A stretch of DNA of 64,000 nucleotides, taken from Symbiodinium microadriaticum. Lineage: Eukaryota; Sar; Dinophyceae; Suessiales; Symbiodiniaceae. The stretch is taken from positions 381,453 through 445,452 of the forward strand of contig LSRX01000576.1 in the NCBI GenBank assembly GCA_001939145.1, given 5' to 3'. Below are positions 12,621 to 23,287 of the stretch, piece after piece; positions within the stretch are counted from its first letter, which is position 1, and each line of letters begins with the position of its first letter. Both the position numbers and the translations under genes were made by a program. The notes beneath the pieces are model-generated. The model was not told the origin of the DNA and made no database searches. It worked only from the letters and a program-made list of their open reading frames with translations.

Positions 12621-12857
12621 TAATAAGAAAGTTGCTTAAAGTTACGTTCTTAGCTTATAAGTGTTCGGATATTTGGGTCCACCAAGGTCCTCCCTCCTGA
12701 TACCTGCAGGGCATGTTCAGGGGCCCGAAAACCTGGCAAGCCTCCCAAGAAATTTGGGTGGGGTAAACCACTCGATTCTGGACACTTGGGTGGGTTTGCA
12801 TAGGAAAACCCACACAGAGCCGGACCCGGTGGACCTTCAGAGGCTCGGAAGTCTCAA

Positions 12858-13345
12858 ACGGTGTCCTCACGGAAAAAACTTCGGAAGTCCTCGGAACTCG
12901 TCGGAAGTTGTCGGAAGTCCCAAACCATGTCCTCACAGGGAAGTCCTCGCAAGTCCTCGAACTGCTCGCAAGTCCCAAACCGAGTCCTCTCGGGCAAGTC
13001 GTCGGAAGTCCTTATAGACCTTGTCGGAAGTCCTGGAAAGTCCCAAGGCGTGTCCTGTCGGGGAAGTCCTCGGACCTCCTCGGAACTCTGCCCCCGAGAG
13101 GACACGGCTCGGGACTGCCGAGTACTTCCGAGGAGTCCCGAAGAGTTCCGAGCACTTCCGAAGACTTTCCCGAGAGGACACGTCTTGGGACTGGCCGAGA
13201 TGGAGAGTTCCGCAAAGTTCCGCAGACTTCTGAGGGCTTTCCAACTTCGGAGAAGTTCGGATTCCGAACTTGCGAGGGCATTCCCGAGACGACACGTCTT
13301 ATGGGACTGCCGAGTACTTCCGACTTCCCAAGACAACTTCCACTG
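12858..13345. repeat. Satellite in head-to-head inverted halves
   Basis: The left half (12,858-13,085) carries units of the form GTCCCAAACCGAGTCCTCTC followed by GGAAGTCCTCGGAAGTCC, at about 12,916, 12,972 and 13,039. The right half (13,090-13,345) carries the reverse complement, CCCGAGAGGACACGTCTTGG followed by GACTGCCGAGTACTTCCGA, at about 13,094, 13,168 and 13,279. The two halves can pair as a long imperfect hairpin. Open frames through this region on both strands are repeat translations. Confidence 0.85.
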
Positions 13346-13367
13346 TCTGGGGCTTCCCACCATTTCC

Positions 13368-13938
13368 AACCCCCCCCCCCCTAAAGAGGAGGGGCTGGAG
13401 GGAGGGAAAGGAGAAAGGGGGGAACCCCCCCTCCAGTCCGCCCCCTTCCCCCTCCCTCAGCCCCCGCCGGCCCTTCCGGAAGTCTGCGGGAGTCCTCGCG
13501 AGTTGAGCACCCACCTCGTTGAATTCCCTAGAATAAGTTAATCAGCTATACGTTAATTATAAAGTTATAAAATTGTAAATTTAGAAATTTATAAACTTAA
13601 AAACGCTTGAGCCCGGCACGAAATGCCGGAACATGGCACAGCAATGTCGCTGCACTGATCGCCCTGTCAGACCGTGACACAGTGTGACTGATGTTGATAC
13701 CAAGCCGGATCCACAAATTAGGCCTTTAAAGATTGAGCCGTATCGAATAATGAGGCATTATGGACCGAGCCGGACTGCTGATTGAAGTCTTTGTTAGACT
13801 AGACCGTACAGTATCGTTTCTGTAGTGGGCCGGCTCCGACATTCAAGCCTTTACATACTGTGCCGTGTCGCCTTTTGAAGTTGTTGATGACTGAACCACA
13901 TCCATGTTTGGTACGGGAACTGGCTGCCCTCATCTCAG
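13368..13938. other. Poly-C tract, GA/C-rich block and AT-rich spacer
   Basis: A run of twelve C at ~13,370-13,381 is followed by a purine/pyrimidine-skewed block to ~13,490. An AT-rich stretch at 13,540-13,600 and a degenerate GCCGTGTCG/GAGCCG-type repeat to ~13,900 complete the region. No gene seen. Confidence 0.6.
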
Positions 13939-13939
13939 T

Positions 13940-14520
13940 CAATGATAAGCATTCCACGGGGTTCTCAAGTCAGGGCCCACTGGCCAGCGACGTGAGTTCC
14001 AGCCAACGCTGTCAGAGTCGACGGGCCAACGTAACCAACGCCAGCACCTGTGCCAGGATTTCCAGCACGCAGATGAAGTGGCCTTCCTCGCCGTGAATAG
14101 GTCGAGGAAGTCCGCCGACCAACCGACGACCCACACCCGACTCGCATACCACGGACGCCGGGGAGCGAGCGGAGGAAGAATTAGGCTGCGCTGTCCGCCT
14201 CCGGCATCAAGACGGATCCGTCAGCTGGCGCACATTGGCGACCGCCAGCTCCCGCCAGGTGCGCCAGCACCTCCTCGTCGGTACGGGGGCCCGACTGCTC
14301 CATGACAACGCCAAGCGTCGCTGCAAAGAGGTCAATGTTTCGGTGCAGGCGATGATGGGCTTCGTCAATCACCGCAAGGCCGGAAATGGGGTCGGCGTCC
14401 GGGCACCGTCGCGTCGACATGGGCGAACCCGTGGTCAGGGGCCTCGTGGGCGTTGGCGAAGCCGACGACGGCACTCTCCATGCCGACGACCAAGGCCCGA
14501 CGCTGAAGCCGAAGTGGATC
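13940..14520 (-). pseudogene. Probable decayed retroelement or gene relic
   Basis: Minus-strand reading gives two coding-like blocks. At ~14,520-14,250: VVGMESAVVGFANAHE, then after a one-base frame change PISGLAVIDEAHHRLH and LFAATLGVVMEQSG. At ~14,090-13,960: GHFICVLEILAQVLALVTLA, an internal stop, then QRWLELTSLASGPD. The second block resembles the start of the RNase H-like segment (a hydrophobic LE-LAQ helix) of dinoflagellate reverse-transcriptase elements. The frame change near 14,410 and the in-frame stop argue for a pseudogene. The assignment to a retroelement is tentative. Confidence 0.4.
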
Positions 14521-14606
14521 GCCACATCGACGCCACCAACACGGCGAGAGAGAGGCGTTGACGGCCGACATAGCGCCGGCGAGGGGAGTGCTAATCTGAA
14601 GCTGAA

Positions 14607-14695
14607 ACCAGTGGGGCGACGCAAGGCCTGCAGCAGCTGCGGCACACGCGTCGTTCGACAAACGTGTCCCCTTACACATTTCATGTGTTACACAG
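14607..14695. repeat. Second copy of the 85-bp dispersed block
   Basis: Matches ~11,827-11,911 closely: both contain GGCGACGCAAGGCCTGCAGC and ACACATTTCATGTGTTACAC with only scattered differences. The flanks differ, so the block has moved or been copied on its own. Confidence 0.9.
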
Positions 14696-14699
14696 CCAA

Positions 14700-17600
14700 A
14701 ATTCCGAAATCTGATACTCCATTTATCTCCGTGGTCTGCTTCTCGTTTCTCGTCTGCTTTTCTTGCATGAGAGGCACAGGGGGCTTTGCTCGAGGACTCT
14801 TCCGTGCCTCTGACCAGTCGGCTCGAGGTGGCGCGGAGCATGCTCGCGTCCTTGGTATGGCTCTGCACCACCACTTCTTGGCTTTCCGGTCACCGACCTC
14901 ATCCGTCCGGGGCTTGACGCGGGCCTGCCTCAGCATCAACAACCATGGCTTGCTCTCGTGTCAAACACCCAACCGCATTCAGCCCTGCACCTTCGGTCCA
15001 GCAAGTGTCCTGGAACTTTGGCAACTGCCTCAGTTCGCAGAGAAGCCAGCGAAGCCAGCACACCCCGCCCTTGCGACGTGCGCTTCGTACGCTTTGCGAA
15101 CTGAGGTCGGAGGCTCTGGACCACGGCTTGGCTCACGGTGCTCCTCGTCTGAAAGCCTCAGGCGTAGCTGCTGCGTAGCTGCGCAGCTTTTTTTGCCCAG
15201 TCGCAGGGCTCGCAGAGCTCGGACCGACTCGGACCTGGACCCTTCGACCTCCAGAGAAGTGCTCGAGGCTCCCTTCCACCACAACCCCCTCGGCACATGA
15301 GCTCTACGCTCTGCCAGGCTCAGGTCATTCTGAGGTCACAGCCCGTGGGCACATCGCCAGTGGGTATCTGGAGGTGGTCCTTCCCGCGCAACCACCTGCC
15401 CGTCGCGCAGAGGGGAAAGCTTCGGTCTGTGCCGGGAGTTCGCAGATGTCAGCGGGCCTTTCTCGCTCGCACTTTCCAGGTACCTGGCGCCGCGTTGGGA
15501 GTCGCTCAGAAAAAAGACCGCCCGAGTGCAAAGCGACCCTTGGGCCCCTGCAAGACGAAGACTTCCTGCAAAGGCAGCAGGACTGACAAAACAGAATCCC
15601 GCAAGGCCATGACGGTCACCTCCGGTCATGCAGGCTCTCGACTCGCAACGAGCACAGTCCAGCCAGTCTCCACCCTTCAATGAGAACGTGCTTGCAAGAA
15701 GACCAGCAACCCACGCGTCCTGCAATACCAGGCCAGGCAGCCCCCGAAGGCTGCGAAGCAGAGCAGCAGGAGCCTGGGCCCGGGCTTTTTGAGAGAGTCG
15801 AAGAGGCCAAAAGGTTGCAAAAAAGCGGCCAAAGCATCGGCCCAGGATCCTGTCAGAGCTGCAAAAGCTCCGTTGCTGGGCCCTCTCTGCACTGAGCCTC
15901 ACTGAGCAGCCGCCGGCTCTGGCCCTGCAGACGTGGCATCTCGGCTCCAAAATCTCCAGCTGTTTCAACTGCCTCCCACGCCCAGTTCGTCTGCAGGCTG
16001 TTCCGCCTTAGTCCATTGAAGAAAGGCTGCAGGACTCTTCCGAGGCAGAAGGTCGGCAAGGCAAAGACGGGAAGGATAAACTGCGCTGCGATGACGTGAC
16101 GCTTGGGCAACGGCAAATTCTTCGCAGACAAGCCAGACTTCGTGGCAGAAGCCTGGGACAGCCAGGGTGGTCAGGTCTCTTGCACAGAGTGCCCCAGAGC
16201 TCGACAACCCTGCAGCAGCAATCTCTTTCGGCTGTCGGCTGCTGGCTTGAAACCTTGCCTTTTCAGCCCAGAGCTCAACCTAAGGCGGCGCCTGTCTGGG
16301 TCTGAGCTGATGCAGGCAGGAGCCTCAAGTGCGCTGCTCAAGCCATTTCCACTCCAGCCAAAGCTCTGACGGCAGATGGCATATCCGTCAAAAGGTGCTC
16401 AGGATCCCCGGGGCCCACACGGAACCACACCTCGGAATGGCCTTGGCTGAGACCCGAAGCTCAAGACGCAGTTGAGTGCAGGTAAGACAGGCACGTACAC
16501 CGCAACGCAAAAGCCGCGGAGAGACTGGATTTCTGCTGCCATACCGCCAAAGACACTTCAGCATCGCAGCGTAGCCACGACACTTCAGCTCGCGAAGGAT
16601 TGGCACAACTGGTCATTGACTGCGTACGATACAGGATTCGCTCAGACTCCAACGGCGAAGTGTGCATCCCGGTGATTTAGAGAGGTGAAACATGAAAGCC
16701 TCGATGTGTACAAGGCGTGTCCTACCGGTACTGGCGGGGACTTCAACACTTTTTCGCAAAGTGGACAGACCCAATGCATGCCTCCTTCACTAGCGGCCAA
16801 GATTACACATACAACACGACCCGCCTGCAGAGGGCTTCTACCCTCGACGACCGAATTAGCTGCAAGACCAGGCGCTTGCGAAGTTCTACAGTGCTGGGCG
16901 CTCTTTGCGAAATGCTATGAAACTCCGCACCCGGATCCGCCTGTTCCCGCTGATCTTGAGCATAAGGGTGGACAGGCTGCCTTGAGCCCATCATTTCTCC
17001 AAAAAACCTTAGGAGCACAACAGGGGAAATCCATAGTCTTCATGCAGCCACCCTACCATGCATTCCACGGGCTACTCTGATGTCTTCTTTTGTTTGCAGC
17101 TTAGCGACAAAGATTCAATCAAGTTGCATAAGCCGAACACTTCCTCATCCTAGCTCGTCGCGCCTAGCTTCGAGTTGTCAGGCTTGGGTGCACCAGCTAT
17201 TCCACGCTGCAATGGTGCAGAGTGTTGCAGAGAGCACCACATAATGGAAATCCGTTCGAAAAACGTCACTTTTGTGCGGTCCGTGCGGCCTGATCAAGGG
17301 CTGGACCACCAACTGCTGGGTTAACGCGATGCATAGCTCACGAAATCCTTTCCTCTCCTGCGGCAGCACGCAACAGCGACTCTATGGTGAAAATGCACAG
17401 CATCAGTCAAGTCCGTCTTCTGAGTTGCTGCGACTGCAACATTATCTAGAAGGCACTGTGTCGGGTATGCTGGGTTGTTATGCTGTCAAATCCTTGGGTT
17501 ACAATGCGATTGTCACGGTCCTCCCCGAGAAGATTCCTTAGCCAGCAGCGCTGATCTGGAACGAAGAGCAAATTCAGAGGCGTGCCGCATGTGCCCCCAC

Positions 17601-17875
17601 TAACTCTCGAGTATGTGTGTGGTTCATGGTCAAAGCACCACTACAGCGTCCTTCGTGCAGTTACTGCTACGCGAGTCGCGCTTGGGTTCGGAAAGGCTGG
17701 AACCCTCTGGAGCCAAGGGTCTGGAGCTCATGACATCCAGAACCTGCAGGGGGTTGACATGGATCGCAGCTCTAGTTTGTGCCGCAATCCCATCGAGAGG
17801 GGTATCCCGTCTGCTGTTTACAAGGCAGGAAGGACACAGGCCAGCATGAGCTAGATCGAGCTTCCTCAGTCTGGG
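14700..17875. other. No supported gene
   Basis: GC-rich sequence to ~16.4 kb, then mixed. Long frames occur on both strands but overlap one another and show no motifs. A minus frame at 17,369-17,178 (LTQQLVVQPLIRPHGP) could be a 3' exon of the membrane-protein gene to its right, but I cannot join it. Confidence 0.5.
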
Positions 17876-17879
17876 TCTC

Positions 17880-20053
17880 CTGTTGCTCAGTTCGAACGCC
17901 CGCGACCTCGTGGTGCTGCTTCATGCTCGGCTGAACGCGACTGTACTTCTCATCGAAGACTTTGAAGTGCAAGTAGTGAACATAGACTTAGATCAAGAAG
18001 TGCGGGGACACCGTCGGACAGCATGCACAGTCCCCTTGCGTCCACCGAAACCTGATCCCAGTCTGAAGCTCCCGGGCTTCAGAAACTGAACAATTCGATC
18101 CTGCCGCTCTGGCTGCAGCAAGCAACCTACGATCACGGCCATGAGTGAGAAGTAGATCAACCTAAGCTGCCCCTGCGATACATGAACCTGAGCTCCTAAC
18201 TGCGACCGCGACTGTGGATTTGAGTGCGATCTCGGAGGTAATGTATCAAAGGGGCATGATGGCGCCAAGAGCTCTGGAACCGGAATCAGCATGGCTGCCA
18301 GTCGGGTCAGGGAAGTCGTAGTTTTCCTCACTCGCCAAGCCAGTGGGACTCTGTACCGCAGTCCTCCATTCACCCATATTTTTTGGGTACGACTTAAGCT
18401 TGAACCTCATACTGGTTCGATAACGAAGGCTTTCCGTTCCCAGGTTCTACGAGGCATGCAGCCGAGTCACCCGGTCAAACTTCACCACCATGCCTTAAGA
18501 GAAACAGCGAAGGCAGTGAACCCTGGGCTGGTTGATGGTGTCCGAACAACCAGTACCCCATACTCATTGAAGTAAAGGCACGTAAGCCGCTGCTTGCCAA
18601 GAAGAGAGGCATGGAGACCAGCGCCATAGAGACTGCGAAGTGCCTCCACGTGCTGATGTTCGGATTTAAGTAGTAACCTCAGCTCGCTTTGCAGCCAAAT
18701 CGGCTCGAGGGCTGAATGCTGCAGGCAAGGGACAAACTGAGGCATCGAATCCTCGAGATCACTTGCATGGCAGAGCTTGTCTGCTTCATGGGGTATCCTA
18801 CATGTTTCCTGATGTTTCCTGCGCGTCTGAAAGGCTGATCTTGCGAGTCCTGCAGGGCCTGCGGTCATTAGACGAATGGTGTGATAGGGCTGCGCCACAC
18901 CCACCTGGGTGTCCAAGCATATTGCAGGGTGTGGAACGGGTCTGCACAGATAGCACTGGCGACGTTTAAGTCTGGCACATATGTTGCGATGACATTGAAC
19001 AACTGGACAACTCCAAGCAAGAAAAATCCGGCAAGCTGACAGGCTCCATCCTGGCAGGGTGCGACGAACAAGCGTACAAGGCACCAAAACTACATCATTG
19101 TGACTTTCATGGAAGCCAAGGATCGACAACATCTCCGTTGAATGGATTCATTCTCTTCTGCATATCAAAAAGGTGATCCTGCACATTCACAGGAAGCTTG
19201 GGATACGGTGCTCGAGCCCGACAGACTTGGACAGCTTTCTTCAGCTACGTGGATCTGTGCGGCTGTGCGGTTGTTGCATCGCTCAGAAGTTCCTGTCGCA
19301 TGAACTTCACATGACACTCAAATCTTGTGACTTTGCTGGGAAACGCTCATCGGTTCCAAAGGAACTGCTCCGTGGCTTGAGACTACTGCTAGAAGTTCCA
19401 GCAGACTCCCCAAGGCTTTCACGACTGCTCTGAGTCTTGTTTCCTCAAGTCTAAACGAAGACTGCTTCCGGGGTACACACACATGCCTGCATACATGCAG
19501 GCATACATGCAAAGATGTGTCCATTCACTACAGCTTCAAAGTCAAACAGTCAGTGCGACACATCTGTTATAGCGCCTTCTAGAACCCCTGCCCCAGTTAA
19601 TATCAAGCTAATATTTGCGTTTGATTGGTTCATGTTGTTCTGCCTTTTTTTAACACTCGCGCTCGAAGCTCAGGTGGTTAACCCGTACATATTGCTCAAG
19701 CCACACAATAAGCAGTATTCAATCAATGTTCAATTAGAACAATCATTGATAGTCGGTGCAGTAGCACTATTTCGTTGAGAAGGGGATAGCAACAAAAAAA
19801 CCTAAATGCGCACAAAGTATTCATTAGCGGCTAAGCTATGGGATGCCATATGCATAACTCGGCCAAAACGAAAATTTCTGTTGTGTACATATTCGTGATT
19901 CTGAAAATCAAACAACTGTTCGGTCAGATCTCCAGGAAATACTGCTTATCTTTCAATGGCTAACAACTAAACTTTGGTGAGCAACCAGCTGTATTGCTTT
20001 AGCGTCTGCTCGAGAGGGGGGGGAAGGGGGGTGTTGTCTGTTTATATATATAT

Positions 20054-20085
<32 letters not shown>

Positions 20086-21020
20086 TAACATTAACATGGG
20101 TAACTGTCAAGACTTTATTTTGGGAACCCTATACATTTCTACTACACTCTTAATACGGCACACTATAGTTTAGGAACCTAACGAGGCCCTAGGATTTACA
20201 ACCACGTGTGTGTATGTGTATGTGTGTGTATATACGTATATACACATTGTTCTCCTGTTCTCCTCCCCCCCCCCCAGAACCCACACCTTTAGTCTACGAA
20301 TGTCTACTATGTCGGTATAGCCTTGGACTGCACAATTCTGACGTATCTTTGTATCTGTGCATGCTGCAGAAGACAGACGTACATGCGGAAGGAGCACCTG
20401 CAATAAATAAAACAAGAAGAATAATAACCCATTCCTCGAAGCAGTCCAAAAAAAACACAAAGTACCAAAACTCTCCAGACAGTCTCAACAGAACACTCAA
20501 ACCCTGTAAGAGCTTGGAATCTTTGTGCTTTTTGAATTTTGTTGGGACTGCCTCGAGGAATATGCTCAGCTTTTGGCTTACAGGTTGTGCTATCTGTCGT
20601 TTTTTGGGAGCCTCGAGAGAAACATGCTTATTCCAGGGTTCTGTTTTTGAACTGCCTCAACATATGCTCATTCCTTGGTTTCTGGATTTAAGTAATTTTG
20701 ATTTTTTGGGACTGCCTTGAGAAATATGCTAATTTTGGATTTCCGGTTTGCTTGTTTGGGGACCGTCTCGACAAAGTACCTTTGGAATAGCTCTACATCT
20801 TTGTCTTCGTTGGTTTTGGGGACTGCCTCAGGAAATATCTCATTGTCTGGCGCATGGACTTTGTTTTGTTTGGGCTGCCGCGAGAAATATGCCCGTCATG
20901 GTGTGACAAGATACTTTCTCGGAAAGAATACCCATGTACATGGTACATAAGTGTGTGCACATATGCATATATGTATATTCTTTTTGGCGCTCGCGCTCGA
21001 CGAAGTCAGGCGATGTATGC

Positions 21021-21051
<31 letters not shown>

Positions 21052-22165
21052 TGTATGTATGTATGTATGTATGTGTATATATATATATACATATATATAT
21101 ATATACATACATACATACATATACATATATGCTTAACGAAATCACTCGCATACCCCTCGGCCGCACTGATGCTGTGACAATACAAATCCTTTCAAACAGT
21201 ATACACTTTAAAACTGAGAACCTCATCTCATGTTGGAGTGATCATGTGCTGGACATGTAGTGGTTAGGCTGCGCTTCAGGAACAGATACCTGATGATCAT
21301 TCTTGAACCCAGGCTCAATCCCTGCATCGAAATACAACATATATGTCTAATTCGATGCTACAGAAAGGAGAAGCTTTCAAGTGGCCTGCAAACTATGCTC
21401 GTCTAAGAAGTCAATATAAGCTTAATCAACCCTTCTTTACCATAAGCTTCAGATCTACCTGACAATAAACGAACTTTCATGAAAATTCGATCACAAGAAA
21501 GTGCTGAAATGCCAACGCAATCTCGCGGATTGCCGACCTAAGCACTGAGCTCAAGTTAAATGGCTTTGATTTGACATTTGACAAAGTGTTTACATTCATC
21601 TCTTACGAATGCTTTACTAGTGTGCAAATGATGTTCGACCACACATTATTAAGGCTATGTGTCACAAAAATGTCGTGACTAATGAACCCTTGGTCTGCAA
21701 GTTCGCATGCTTTTGCACGTGAGTGAGCTAGACATTCGTTACTATCTACCAATGAATTATGACGTAGCTGCTAGATACGCCGTTCTCTATCTGTTTTGTA
21801 TCAGTGCGCCGACGAGGTGGCTCGCTCCCTGTTCACGACTGCCGAGGCATACATACTCTCACGACACCCCAGGAACAAGTTGATTTTCTCAGTGTAGGCT
21901 GCAAGATATGCAAAGGAGGGTCCAAGGAGTTCTGCACCATGAGGCCGGCGACGATGCCCAGACTTGCAAATGCAGTGAGCCGAGCTGTCAAAACGTTCTC
22001 CTGCACAGACCGCAGCCACTTCTTGCCGAATGATTAACTCCTAGTCATCTCCGGCTTTCCACCAATAACACTTCCAGATAATGAGATGGCCGAAGCTGTC
22101 CGTGAAGAAACGCGGATCGTTCGTGATGTCCATTGAGTCTGAGCGTGAGAAGCCACCTGATACAA
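17880..22165 (-). CDS. Multi-pass membrane protein of unknown function, copy B
   Basis: Paralogue of the gene at 23.3-24.96 kb. Minus exons: ~22,165-22,101 (SMDITNDPRFFT), 22,000-21,923 (LTAFASLGIVAGLMVQNSL), 19,178-19,134 (DHLFDMQKRMNPFNG), 19,050-18,979 (GACQLAGFFLLGVVQLFNVI), 18,904-18,850 (VGVAQPYHTIRLMTAGPAG), 18,677-18,564 (YYLNPNISTWRHFAVSMALV), from 18,493 (MVVKFDRV) and 17,986-~17,885 (HFKVFDEKYSRVQ). Donors are GA, GA, GA, GT, GA and GT in turn up to 18,493. Hydrophobic segments in the second, fourth and sixth exons predict at least three membrane helices. The intron 19,179-21,922 is 2.7 kb and full of simple repeats. The 5' start and 3' end are not identified. It resembles hypothetical proteins common in dinoflagellates; I know of no function for them. 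Confidence 0.8.
20043..20095. repeat. (TA)n microsatellite
   Basis: About 25 TA units with one A-rich interruption, preceded at 20,016-20,032 by a G-rich run. Confidence 0.97.
20520..20905. repeat. Decayed tandem array, unit ~45-65 bp
   Basis: The core TTTTTTGGGACTGCCTCGAG followed by AAATATGCTCAT recurs with substitutions at about 20,542, 20,605, 20,649, 20,706, 20,757, 20,817 and 20,870. Unit length varies because the T/G-rich linker differs. Confidence 0.8.
21015..21125. repeat. (TATG)n-(TA)n-(TACA)n microsatellite, self-complementary
   Basis: About a dozen TATG units, then TA runs, then TACA units. TACA is the reverse complement of TGTA, so the two ends can pair as a hairpin. Confidence 0.95.
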
Positions 22166-23287
22166 GGAGCGCTGTGGGCCCTTCTCTCGACAAAGCAAAG
22201 CAAACTTATTGAAGGACAGCGTCTGCATTGACATTGAAGACATCATTTCGCTTGAACTTGACCCTTGAATTGGATAGGAAAAAATCTCAATGCGGCAGCG
22301 GCCTGACTCCAGCACCATCTCCGGCACGCCGAGGTGCTCATTTGGCCCAGCACCCAGCCGCGGTACTTGAAAAAAGGACAATGGAAGATGTCGCGTGGCG
22401 GTCAACACTGCTGTTTCTAAACAACTCAATGCATGGTAGATAACGTTCAGCCAAGCGTCTGCCTTCATCATCCGGTTCTAACTGCGGCATGCTTGAATAC
22501 CTTACCGACCTCAGACACTGCGTTTGAGTTCATGAGCGGCTTCCTGCTCGCTCGTTGTGAACTTTCCAAATGCAACTGCTTCGACGCCAAGCGGCATGTT
22601 TCGACCGTGCACGCCACGCGAAAGGCCGCTTTTGCGGAGATTCCGGGCAGGTCTCTAGCAAGAAGATTGCTGCAGCGACGGTAAATCGGCAGTGTTGTTT
22701 GCTCAGACTAGCTCATGCACGCTTCATGCGACATGTAGTGCTGAATCTGATGCAATGTAAGCAGCCGCAGTGCCTTTCTCGGTCCTTGTGTACGTGTACA
22801 GCCAAGGTGCACCGGCAGTTTCAAGAGGTTACAGCCGCTAAACATTTACACTCATTCATGCAAGTGTCGCCAGGCAGGCATTGCCGCAGCGTTCGGCACA
22901 AAATTCTGGAAGCCCCGACGGACCAAGACGAGTGCTGAAAGATGTGCAACCAACTTCTTGGCTCATCGCAGGCATGAGAAACACCGACCTCGCGGTCGAA
23001 TTTGCTGGCTGACACCTCCTTGGGTGCTGCTGGGGGCGTCTACCAACAGCAAGTCGCAAATAAAGCAATTCCGACCTTGATGTTGTCTTCTGCAACTCAA
23101 GTCTGCAAGCGATAGACTGCCCTCCAGGCTTGCCAGTCCCTCACAGGGTGAAACATCTCGTATACTTGCCAACCTCTCGCCAGTTGTACCAAAAGAACCC
23201 TCACCTGTTCAGGCCGCCACGCATTACAGAGATCATTACAGGAAAGTCATGGGCGAACCGCATCAAGATCCAATTCCTCCGACCCAC

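Larger units (their letters stand above)
19500..21900. other. Repeat-rich intron of membrane-protein copy B
   Basis: AT-rich sequence with no coding signal. It holds TA arrays, a decayed tandem array and a long TATG/TACA microsatellite, each listed separately. Exons of the same gene flank it on both sides. Confidence 0.75.

Noticed and set aside
12861..13541. Long open frames on both strands across the inverted satellite
   Set aside because: They only translate the repeat unit (Ser/Glu/Arg-rich on both strands).
14386..15300. Plus-strand 304-codon open frame
   Set aside because: It runs through the dispersed 85-bp repeat and opposite the coding-like minus relic, and has no recognisable domain.
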